A stretch of 5,067 nt of DNA from a bacterium (GTDB lineage Bacteria; Desulfobacterota; DSWW01): contig JAUWSZ010000270.1 of assembly GCA_030609865.1 (NCBI GenBank), positions 1-5,067 on the forward strand. The letters run 5' to 3'. Each line of letters opens with the position of its first letter. Position 1 is the first letter of the stretch. A program made the position numbers and the translations under genes. Below, one piece after another: positions 1 through 5,067 of the stretch. The notes below the pieces were generated by a model that had not been told where the DNA came from, did not search any database, and was given only the letters and a program-made list of their open reading frames with translations.

Positions 1-20
1 CCATCATTTAGACCGCTTAC

Positions 21-49
21 CGGGCCCTGATCGAGGCGGCCGTCCTTTT
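21..49 (+). terminator. Possible weak intrinsic terminator of an upstream transcript
   Basis: A GC-rich imperfect hairpin can be drawn: 21-23 pairs with 40-42, 25-26 with 38-39, and 27-28 with 35-36, the last being a G-U pair. G24 and C37 are bulged and the loop is about 6 nt. It is followed by TCC and four T at 46-49. The position, upstream of the candidate rpsB promoter, suits the end of a preceding unit whose gene lies outside the window. The bulges and short T tract make it weak, and it could be chance in GC-rich DNA. Confidence 0.25.
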
Positions 50-87
50 ACCTTTGACCTTTCTCCTTTCCCCTTGGGCGGGGATGG

Positions 88-109
88 CCCGGAATTCGTC
101 TGAACCGGG
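88..109. repeat. Interrupted inverted repeat upstream of the rpsB promoter
   Basis: CCCGG at 88-92 is complementary to CCGGG at 105-109, and TTC at 95-97 to GAA at 102-104. This gives an 8-bp stem with an AA bulge at 93-94 and the loop GTCT at 98-101. It ends 15 bp before the candidate -35 box. It could be an operator-like dyad or part of an upstream 3' end. No T tract follows directly, so a terminator is not favoured. A second, smaller hairpin (TCCCC at 69-73 with GGGGA at 80-84) lies just before it. No function can be assigned from sequence alone. Confidence 0.35.
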
Positions 110-124
110 GGTGGGGAGGTTTCC

Positions 125-153
125 TTGCTTTTCCCGCTGAGCCGTGATAGAAA
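125..153 (+). promoter_or_regulatory. Candidate sigma70-type promoter for the rpsB operon
   Basis: A -35-like TTGCTT (125-130) and a -10-like TAGAAA (148-153) are separated by 17 bp, and a TG at 145-146 gives an extended -10. The -10 opens the AT-rich stretch 148-172, which stands out in an otherwise GC-rich 5' region. Transcription would begin near 160, leaving a leader of about 130 nt before the rpsB ATG. The alternative -35 TTTACA (161-166) has no acceptable -10 at the right distance. The call rests on consensus match and position only. Confidence 0.45.
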
Positions 154-159
154 TTTAAA

Positions 160-289
160 GTTTACAAAAATACGCACCCTTCTCGATCCTTACGGGCGTG
201 CACGATCCTCTAAGCAGGAGGACCTCGTGTCCCGACAGGAGAAGACAGGAGGGGAGGAACCAACAGGGTCTCAAGAAGGAGAACGATCC
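160..289 (+). promoter_or_regulatory. rpsB 5' leader with several Shine-Dalgarno-like tracts
   Basis: If the promoter at 125-153 is right, this is the untranslated leader of the operon. It holds AGGAGG (216-221), AGGAG (237-241), AGGAGG within a longer purine run (247-258) and AAGGAG (276-281). GACAGGAG is directly repeated at 234-241 and 244-251. The last tract lies 8 nt before the ATG at 290 and is the probable rpsB ribosome binding site. The first lies 5 nt before an in-frame GTG at 227. A weak hairpin (224-226 with 239-241, 228-230 with 235-237) would partly sequester this area. Autoregulation by S2 through rpsB leaders is known in other bacteria, but I do not recognise the described leader motif here. 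Confidence 0.4.
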
Positions 290-1165
290 ATGAACAAGAT
301 TCCCATGAAGCAACTGCTCGAGGTGGGCGCCCATTTCGGCCACCAAACCAGACGGTGGAACCCAAAGATGAAGCCTTACATCTACGGGGCACGAACCGGG
401 ATCTACATCATCGACCTCCAGCAGACCGTCCAGTTTTTCAACAAGGCCTACGAGGCCATTCGGGACATTCGGGCACGCGGAAAGTCGGTCCTTTTCGTCG
501 GCACGAAGCGTCAGGCACAGGATATCGTCCGGGAAGAGGCGCTCCGTTGCGAGCAGTTCTTTGCCAACTATCGATGGCTCGGGGGAACCCTGACGAATTT
601 CAAGACAGTCAAGCAGAGCGTCGAGCGCCTCAAACGGTACGAGGCGATGAAGGACCGGGGGTACTACGAGCAAGTTACAAAAAAGGAGGCGCTCAAGCTG
701 GAAAAAGAGCGCGTGAAGCTGGAAAAGGTCCTCGGGGGAATCAAGGATATGGATCGGTTGCCCGGCGCCCTGTTCGTCGTCGATGCGAAGCGAGAACGGA
801 TCGCGATCCTGGAAGCCGCACTTCTCGGGATTCCGAGCTTTGTCATGGTGGACACGAACAGCGACCCGGACAACATTCCCTATATCATCCCCACGAACGA
901 CGATGCCATCCGCTCGATCCGACTCTTCACTTCCCGCATAGCCGACGCTATGCTCGAGGGAGCCGAGTTGTTCGAGAAGAGTGCCCGGGCCGAAGGCGCG
1001 CCCGAACAGACGGTCAAGCAGGTGATCTCGTCCAAGGGCATCGAACGGACCGTGGAGGTCGTCCACAAACGAGATTCAGAAGAATCCGAAGAAACAGAAA
1101 AAACTGCAGAAGCAGAAGAACCGGCAGCAGAAGAGGGGACAGATCAAGAAGCCTCGCCGGAATAG
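290..1165 (+). CDS. rpsB: 30S ribosomal protein S2
   Basis: S2 binds late to the 30S subunit on the solvent side near the head-body junction and helps recruit S1. The 291-residue product carries the family hallmarks. The N-terminal segment has [20 protein letters not shown] at residues 6-25, then IYIIDLQQT at 38-46. [10 protein letters not shown] spans 95-104, the [12 protein letters not shown] region starts at 158, and [20 protein letters not shown] spans 187-206. The core ends near residue 230. A C-terminal extension follows, and residues 261-291 are strongly acidic (12 Glu, 2 Asp), making the protein about 50 residues longer than E. coli S2 (241 aa). The ATG at 290 is chosen because S2 homology begins there and AAGGAG lies 8 nt upstream. 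The frame stays open upstream to 125, and a GTG at 227 with AGGAGG before it would add 21 residues. It is the first gene of the operon, 52 nt before tsf. Confidence 0.97.
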   Translation: MNKIPMKQLLEVGAHFGHQTRRWNPKMKPYIYGARTGIYIIDLQQTVQFFNKAYEAIRDIRARGKSVLFVGTKRQAQDIVREEALRCEQFFANYRWLGGTLTNFKTVKQSVERLKRYEAMKDRGYYEQVTKKEALKLEKERVKLEKVLGGIKDMDRLPGALFVVDAKRERIAILEAALLGIPSFVMVDTNSDPDNIPYIIPTNDDAIRSIRLFTSRIADAMLEGAELFEKSARAEGAPEQTVKQVISSKGIERTVEVVHKRDSEESEETEKTAEAEEPAAEEGTDQEASPE

Positions 1166-1217
1166 AAACACCACCACCACAAATCCCGCGATGGAGAACG
1201 CTCGAGGAGAGTTGGAC

Positions 1218-1817
1218 ATGCAAGTTCCCGCTACGTTGGTGAAGGAACTCCGTGACAAGACGGGCGCGGGGATCCTGGACTGCAAAGAAGCCCTGACGAC
1301 CACCGAGGGCAACCTGGAGGAGGCCGTTGACTTCCTTCGCAGAAAGGGCCTCGCAGACGCAAAGAAAAGGGCAGGCAGGGTTACTTCGGAAGGCTTGATC
1401 GGTTCCTATGTTCACATGACCGGAAAGATCGGGGTCCTCGTAGAGGTCAATTCTGAAACCGATTTCGTCGCCCGAACAGACGAATTCCAGGAACTCGCCA
1501 AGAACATCGCGATGCAAGTCGCAGCCGCCAATCCGCTCTATCTGAAGGCCGAGGAGATTCCTCCCGAAGAGGCTGAAAGGGAGAAGGAGATCTTCCGTGC
1601 CCAGGCTCGAGAAAGCGGCAAGCCGGACAATATCGTCGACAAGATCACGGAAGGCAAATTCAAAAAATACCTTACAGAGGTTTGTCTCTTGGACCAGCCT
1701 TACATCAAGGAACCCGAAATCACGATCAACGAGCTCGTCCAGTCGGTGATCGCGAAGCTGGGCGAGAACATCGAGGTCCGGCGCTTCGTGAGATTTCAGT
1801 TGGGTGAGGCCGCGTGA
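1218..1817 (+). CDS. tsf: Translation elongation factor Ts, short form
   Basis: EF-Ts is the cytoplasmic guanine nucleotide exchange factor that releases GDP from EF-Tu. The 199-residue product begins with the UBA-like N-terminal domain, including [16 protein letters not shown] at residues 11-26. The core exchange domain carries [13 protein letters not shown] at 78-90, with the TDF residues (81-83) that contact EF-Tu. The C-terminal part (about 157-199) ends in a helix-strand segment with [15 protein letters not shown]. It is well short of E. coli EF-Ts (283 aa) and close in size to the single-core Thermus type, which is known to act as a dimer. The ATG at 1218 is chosen because GAGGAG at 1204-1209 precedes it by 8 nt and homology starts there; an in-frame ATG at 1191 lacks a good site. 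Its TGA overlaps the pyrH start, which suggests coupled translation. Confidence 0.96.
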   Translation: MQVPATLVKELRDKTGAGILDCKEALTTTEGNLEEAVDFLRRKGLADAKKRAGRVTSEGLIGSYVHMTGKIGVLVEVNSETDFVARTDEFQELAKNIAMQVAAANPLYLKAEEIPPEEAEREKEIFRAQARESGKPDNIVDKITEGKFKKYLTEVCLLDQPYIKEPEITINELVQSVIAKLGENIEVRRFVRFQLGEAA

Positions 1818-2530
1818 CAGAGCCTGCATACTCGAGAATCCTGTTGAAATTGAGCGGAGAAGTCCTTGCCGGCCCCCAACCCTACGGAATCGATCTCCAA
1901 ACCCTGAAGGGCCTTGCTCAGGAAATCAAAGAGGTCTCGGACCTGGGCGTGGCCATCGCGTTGGTCCTCGGAGGCGGAAACATCTTCCGCGGGCTTGCGG
2001 CGAGTGCCTCGGGAATGGACCGGGCAAACGCGGACTACATCGGAATGCTCGCCACGGTCATGAACTGCCTCGCCTTTCAGGATGCATTGGACCGGGAGGG
2101 GCTCGTTACGCGCGTGATGACAGCCCTCGAGATGAGAGAGATCGCCGAGCCCTATGTCTATCGTCGGGCGATTCGCCACATGGAAAAGGGCCGTGTCCTC
2201 CTGCTGGCGGGCGGAACAGGAAACCCTTACTTCACGACGGACACGGCTGCCGCGCTTCGGGCACTCGAAATCCACGCCCAGGCCATCCTGAAAGGGACAA
2301 AGGTGGACGGGGTCTACAGCGAAGACCCGGAAAAGAACCCGTCCGCCACCTTCTACCCCACCGTCTCGTACATGGATGTGCTCAAAGGCAAGCTCAACGT
2401 AATGGATCTGACGGCCATCTCCATGTGCATGGACGCTCAGCTTCCTATCCACGTCATCAATATCCGGAAGAGAGGCAACATTCGTCGGGTCCTCGAGGGA
2501 GAATCCGTCGGGTCCGTGGTAAAAGGCTAG
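1814..2530 (+). CDS. pyrH: UMP kinase (uridylate kinase)
   Basis: PyrH phosphorylates UMP to UDP with ATP in pyrimidine nucleotide synthesis. It belongs to the amino acid kinase family and usually forms a cytoplasmic hexamer with GTP activation and UTP inhibition. The 238-residue product is full length. It shows RILLKLSGE (residues 8-16, phosphate and nucleotide binding), GGGNIFRG (53-60) and [11 protein letters not shown] (74-84), where D74 matches the UMP-binding Asp of E. coli. [15 protein letters not shown] (132-146) and [13 protein letters not shown] (160-172) are further conserved segments, and VMDLTAI (196-202) lies near the C-terminus. The start is a GTG whose last two bases begin the tsf TGA, giving a 4-nt overlap. 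GGTGAGG at 1803-1809 inside tsf is a moderate ribosome binding site. Together these point to translational coupling. frr follows after 13 nt. Confidence 0.97.
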   Translation: MTEPAYSRILLKLSGEVLAGPQPYGIDLQTLKGLAQEIKEVSDLGVAIALVLGGGNIFRGLAASASGMDRANADYIGMLATVMNCLAFQDALDREGLVTRVMTALEMREIAEPYVYRRAIRHMEKGRVLLLAGGTGNPYFTTDTAAALRALEIHAQAILKGTKVDGVYSEDPEKNPSATFYPTVSYMDVLKGKLNVMDLTAISMCMDAQLPIHVINIRKRGNIRRVLEGESVGSVVKG

Positions 2531-2536
2531 GAGGAG
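2529..2536 (+). promoter_or_regulatory. Strong frr ribosome binding site overlapping the pyrH stop
   Basis: AGGAGGAG overlaps the pyrH TAG (2528-2530) and stands 7 nt before the frr ATG. It is the clearest Shine-Dalgarno sequence between the coding regions. It fixes the frr start and suits the high level of RRF that cells need. Confidence 0.8.
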
Positions 2537-2543
2537 TCTATCG

Positions 2544-3101
2544 ATGAAAGAAAAGGTTTTTCAAGACATGGAGTCCTCGATGGAAAAGGCCATTGCGGCC
2601 TACCAGAAGGAACTCAACCGGCTGCGTACGGGCCGAGCCTCCCCTGCCCTTCTTGAAGGCATCCGTGTCGATTATTACGGAACCCCGACACCGATCAACC
2701 AGACCGCCTCTATCAACATTCCCGAAAGCAGGCTCATCGTGATCCAACCCTGGGACAAGAGCACGATCGAGTCGATCGAGAAGGCGATCCAGAAGGCCAA
2801 CATTGGCCTCTCCCCGACCAACGACGGCACAGTGATCCGGATCTCCATCCCGCCCCTGACCGAAGAAAGGCGGAAGGAGCTGGGGAAGCTGGCGAAGAAG
2901 ATGGCCGAGGAATGCAAGATCGGCATTCGCAACATCCGACGGGAGGCCAATGACGCCCTGAAGAAGCTCGAGAAGGACAAAAAAATTGCCGAGGACGACT
3001 ATCATCGGGCCACCGAGGACGTCCAGAAGAGTACGAATGAGAAGGTCGAGCAGATCGACGAAATCATGGAGGCCAAGCAGAAGGAAATCCTAGAAACATG
3101 A
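2544..3101 (+). CDS. frr: Ribosome recycling factor
   Basis: RRF works with EF-G to split the post-termination 70S complex after peptide release. The 185-residue product has the standard family length. Domain I is the three-helix bundle, formed by residues 1-30 and about 105-185. Domain II is the beta-rich insert at about 31-104. [20 protein letters not shown] at 27-46 includes the interdomain hinge. IQPWD (67-71) and [18 protein letters not shown] (93-110) are conserved segments. [14 protein letters not shown] at 128-141 contains R132, which aligns with the Arg important in E. coli RRF. The C-terminal helix is rich in Lys and Glu. In many related genomes the next gene is uppS, but here only 43 nt separate frr from cdsA. 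The TGA overlaps an ATG (3098) that opens a reading frame of only four codons. Confidence 0.97.
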   Translation: MKEKVFQDMESSMEKAIAAYQKELNRLRTGRASPALLEGIRVDYYGTPTPINQTASINIPESRLIVIQPWDKSTIESIEKAIQKANIGLSPTNDGTVIRISIPPLTEERRKELGKLAKKMAEECKIGIRNIRREANDALKKLEKDKKIAEDDYHRATEDVQKSTNEKVEQIDEIMEAKQKEILET

Positions 3102-3144
3102 TCGCCCGCTGACCTTCAAAAACACCGGCTTCGGAAAGGCATCC

Positions 3145-3939
3145 ATGTTCCAGCAAAGAATCATAACGGGCTTGGCTCTGGTTGCCCTTTTCGTCGTTAT
3201 CTTCCTGTTTTCACCCGCCTGGCTCGTGTGCGTCATCGCCACCCTGATCATCCTCCTCGCCTCCTGGGAATTCCTCGAGATGACCCTTCCGGAGCAAGCC
3301 TTCGGAGACCGGCTGCTCTGCCTCGCGCTCGCATCCCTCATCCCTGCGGCCGCCTTGCCCGGGAGGACCGACTGCCTGGTGGGTTCGTTGTTCGTTTCCC
3401 TTTTCTCCCTCGGTGTCCGATCACTCTTCAGCAGAAAGGAGCTGAAGGCCCGATTCGAAGAGGTTCAACTCTGCTTGTTTGGGATCTTCTACGTGAGCTT
3501 CACGATCTCCCATTTTGTCTTCCTGCGCAACCTGGACGACTGGAAGCCCTGGATTTTCTTCATCCTGATCGTAACGTATGTCGGCGATGTGGCTGCCTTT
3601 TTCAGCGGAACGAGATGGGGCAGGAAGAAGCTCTCGCCCGTGTTGAGTCCGAAAAAGACCGTCGAAGGGGCTCTGGGGGGGCTGCTCGCCACTGTCCTTG
3701 CCGGCTACGCATGCAAGCTCGTGTTCTTTCCGGCCCTGACGGGCTTTCAGGCCCTCTGGGTTGCTGCGCTTTTGTCGGTCAGCGCTCAGCTGGGCGATCT
3801 CATCGAGTCTCTGATCAAGAGGAGTTACGGAATCAAGGATTCGGGTCGCATGCTGCCGGGGCACGGCGGAATCCTCGACCGAATCGACAGCATCCTTCTC
3901 GCAGGGCCTGTGGGCTACTACCTGGCCATCCTGATCTGA
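3145..3939 (+). CDS. cdsA: Phosphatidate cytidylyltransferase (CDP-diglyceride synthase)
   Basis: CdsA condenses phosphatidic acid with CTP to give CDP-diacylglycerol and pyrophosphate, the branch point for phosphatidylethanolamine, phosphatidylglycerol and cardiolipin. It is an inner-membrane enzyme. The 264-residue product has several hydrophobic segments, including about 7-22, 26-40, 57-72, 77-92, 108-127, 136-153, 174-195 and 201-216. The family signature runs from S222 to D248: SLIKRSYGIKD, then PGHGGILDRID, including K225, R226, K231, D232, H240, D245 and D248, which fits the catalytic metal and CTP site. A second conserved stretch from D148 holds AFFSGTRWGRKKLSP and SPKKTVEG. The ATG at 3145 is chosen because GGAAAGG (3133-3139) lies 5 nt before it and the N-terminal membrane helix follows directly. 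The usual neighbours uppS (before) and dxr (after) are missing. Confidence 0.96.
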   Translation: MFQQRIITGLALVALFVVIFLFSPAWLVCVIATLIILLASWEFLEMTLPEQAFGDRLLCLALASLIPAAALPGRTDCLVGSLFVSLFSLGVRSLFSRKELKARFEEVQLCLFGIFYVSFTISHFVFLRNLDDWKPWIFFILIVTYVGDVAAFFSGTRWGRKKLSPVLSPKKTVEGALGGLLATVLAGYACKLVFFPALTGFQALWVAALLSVSAQLGDLIESLIKRSYGIKDSGRMLPGHGGILDRIDSILLAGPVGYYLAILI

Positions 3940-3965
3940 CCCGAGCATTTCATGCACCATGCCGA

Positions 3966-3984
3966 GAGGTCCTGAAAAGGCCTT
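3966..3984 (+). other. Possible RNA hairpin with GAAA tetraloop in the cdsA-rseP gap
   Basis: In RNA, 3971-3973 (CCU) pairs with 3978-3980 (AGG) around the loop GAAA (3974-3977), a GNRA-type tetraloop. After a bulged U at 3970 the stem continues through G3969-C3981, G3968-C3982, A3967-U3983 and G3966-U3984. The stem is 7 bp in all, within the 75-nt spacer and 16 nt before the rseP ribosome binding site. No T tract follows, so it is not a typical terminator. It could be an mRNA stability or processing element, or chance. Confidence 0.3.
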
Positions 3985-4014
3985 GCCGGGCAGCACGAAT
4001 AGGGGAAGTTTCTG

Positions 4015-5067
4015 ATGATGACATTCGGCATTTTCATCATAGTGCTCGGGATCCTGGTGTTCATCCACGAGTTCGGCCACTTCGTCTTCGCCAAGCGAGC
4101 CGGCGTCCGGGTAGAGACCTTCTCTCTCGGTTTCGGCCCGCGCCTGTTCGGATGGAAGAGGGGCGAAACGGATTACCGGATCTCGGCGGTGCCGCTGGGA
4201 GGGTACGTCAAGATGACCGGGGACGACCCCAAGGGAGAGGATGCGGATCGGGAGGACTCCTTTGCGAAGAAGTCGGTCGCGGCACGCATGAAGATCGTTC
4301 TTGCCGGTCCTCTGATGAACCTGATTCTTCCTCTCTTCCTGATGCCCGTCGTATACATGGTAGGGATCGAGCAGCCGGCCTACCTCGACGAACCGGCCGT
4401 CGTGGGTTGGGTAGAGCAGGACACGCCCGCAGCCAGGGCAGGATTTCACCCCGGGGACAGGATTGTTCGGATTCAAGAGGAGGAGATCTCCACCTGGGAA
4501 AAGGCGAAAATCCTGTTCGCTTCGAACCCCAACCAGGTCCTCCGGGTTGAGTTTCTGCGGGAGGACGAACCGATGCACACGGAGATCACTCCCGACTCTT
4601 CCGGGTATGCAGGAGGGTACACCGGTCTCGACCACGAGAGGCCCTCCCTGATCGGCGGTATCAGCCCCGACATGCCGGCAGAGAAGGCCGGCCTGCAGGC
4701 AGGAGATCGGATTGTCGCGATCAACGGGGACCCGATACACTATTGGGGCCAGATGGCTGCGATCATCCGCGCTCACCCGGACGACCCCCTCCAGATCGAG
4801 ATCAAGAGAGCCGGCGAGGCTTCTTCTGTGACCGCCACTCCGATCCTGGATTCGGAGACAGGGAGCGGACTCCTGGGGATCGCCTACCAGGAGAAGACAG
4901 TCTTCAAGCGTTACGGCCTCTGGAAATCCATACAAAACGGGATTCGGAACGTGGGCCAATCGTTTGTTCTGACCTTCTACGTTCTGGGAAAGCTCCTGAC
5001 GGGCGGTCTCTCGATCAAGACACTCGGGGGCCCCATCCTGATCGCCAAGATGACGGGAGACGCTGCC
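4015..5067 (+). CDS. rseP: RseP-type site-2 zinc metalloprotease, partial at the right edge
   Basis: RseP (M50 family) is an inner-membrane intramembrane protease that cleaves single-pass proteins such as anti-sigma factors after a first site-1 cut, and also signal-peptide remnants. The first 351 codons are present with no stop before the edge. The first membrane helix (about 4-25) carries the zinc motif HEFGH at 18-22, with catalytic E19. SLGFGPRL (37-44) and AVPLGGYVKMTGDD (58-71) follow. A second hydrophobic segment at about 95-117 includes AGPLMNLILP. Two tandem PDZ domains come next: about 127-195 (ARAGFHPGDRI at 140-150) and about 211-277 (KAGLQAGDRIVAING at 224-238). SIKTLGGPILIAK at 333-345 leads toward the third membrane helix. 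The LDG zinc-ligand motif should lie just outside the window. AGGGGAAG (4001-4008) precedes the ATG at 4015 by 6 nt; the next codon is also ATG and is an alternative start. Confidence 0.95.
   Translation, partial: MMTFGIFIIVLGILVFIHEFGHFVFAKRAGVRVETFSLGFGPRLFGWKRGETDYRISAVPLGGYVKMTGDDPKGEDADREDSFAKKSVAARMKIVLAGPLMNLILPLFLMPVVYMVGIEQPAYLDEPAVVGWVEQDTPAARAGFHPGDRIVRIQEEEISTWEKAKILFASNPNQVLRVEFLREDEPMHTEITPDSSGYAGGYTGLDHERPSLIGGISPDMPAEKAGLQAGDRIVAINGDPIHYWGQMAAIIRAHPDDPLQIEIKRAGEASSVTATPILDSETGSGLLGIAYQEKTVFKRYGLWKSIQNGIRNVGQSFVLTFYVLGKLLTGGLSIKTLGGPILIAKMTGDAA

Noticed and set aside
125..289. Extension of rpsB up to an ATG at 125
   Set aside because: The frame is open, but the extra 55 residues do not resemble S2, there is no suitable ribosome binding site at 125, and the ATG would lie on the candidate -35 box.
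155..1066. 303-codon open frame on the minus strand across rpsB
   Set aside because: It lies antisense to a certain ribosomal protein gene, shows no recognisable motif, and is explained by GC-rich codon structure.
1096..1104. Slippery heptamer A-AAA-AAC in the S2 tail, suggesting -1 frameshifting
   Set aside because: The zero-frame codons are GAA AAA ACT, so the heptamer is in the wrong phase for tandem slippage, and no strong downstream structure is evident.
1163..1183. Stop-codon readthrough of rpsB into four in-frame CAC (His) codons
   Set aside because: TAG is followed by a short ACC trinucleotide run that happens to read as His4. Nothing suggests suppression, and the acidic tail already ends cleanly.
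1166..1217. Attenuator or terminator between rpsB and tsf
   Set aside because: Only 3-bp stems can be drawn and there is no T tract.
3098..3112. Remnant uppS start overlapping the frr stop
   Set aside because: The ATG opens only M-I-A-R before a stop, and such ATGA overlaps are common by chance. No UppS motif is visible in the 43-nt gap.
3228..4550. 440-codon open frame on the plus strand overlapping cdsA and rseP out of frame
   Set aside because: Its product is rich in Arg, Pro and Gly, as expected of a shifted reading of GC-rich genes, and the true frames carry family signatures.
3421..4959. 512-codon open frame on the minus strand across cdsA and rseP
   Set aside because: It is fully antisense to two genes with clear catalytic motifs, crosses their junction, and its translation is low-complexity with no domain I recognise.
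1..5067. A new defence, mobile or biosynthetic system
   Set aside because: Apart from the 5' region and short gaps, all sequence is accounted for by six well-known housekeeping genes. No repeats, integrase, transposase or array was seen.

Overview
The window is a bacterial housekeeping operon read entirely on the + strand: rpsB (ribosomal protein S2), tsf (elongation factor Ts), pyrH (UMP kinase), frr (ribosome recycling factor), cdsA (CDP-diglyceride synthase) and the first 351 codons of rseP (site-2 intramembrane protease), which runs off the right edge. GC-rich codon use, a short (199 aa) EF-Ts, a long acidic-tailed S2 and a two-PDZ RseP fit a Gram-negative bacterium of the old Deltaproteobacteria (Desulfobacterota) or a nearby phylum such as Methylomirabilota or Nitrospirota. 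This placement rests on protein character recalled from memory, not on a search, so it is tentative.

Positions 1-289 hold no convincing gene. They contain a possible weak terminator of an upstream unit (21-49), a pyrimidine-rich stretch, an 8-bp interrupted inverted repeat (88-109), and a candidate sigma70-type promoter (TTGCTT at 125-130, extended -10 TAGAAA at 148-153). The promoter lies at the edge of the main AT-rich island of the 5' region. A leader of about 130 nt follows, with several Shine-Dalgarno-like purine tracts. One of these sits correctly before an in-frame GTG at 227, so S2 may have a second, N-terminally extended start.

Positions 290-3101 are a compact translation and nucleotide block: rpsB, a 52-nt gap, tsf, a 4-nt GTGA overlap, pyrH, a 13-nt gap, frr. 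S2 and EF-Ts serve translation, UMP kinase supplies UDP for pyrimidine nucleotides, and RRF splits post-termination ribosomes. Positions 3145-5067 are the envelope block. CdsA makes CDP-diacylglycerol, the precursor of the bacterial phospholipids, and RseP cleaves membrane proteins such as anti-sigma factors in envelope stress signalling.

The main oddity is what is absent. In many proteobacteria this cluster also carries the isoprenoid genes uppS (usually near cdsA) and dxr. Here the frr-cdsA and cdsA-rseP gaps are only 43 and 75 nt, so both genes are missing from the locus. The 75-nt gap can form a small hairpin with a GAAA tetraloop just before the rseP ribosome binding site. I find no mobile element, CRISPR array, tRNA, or new multi-gene system.
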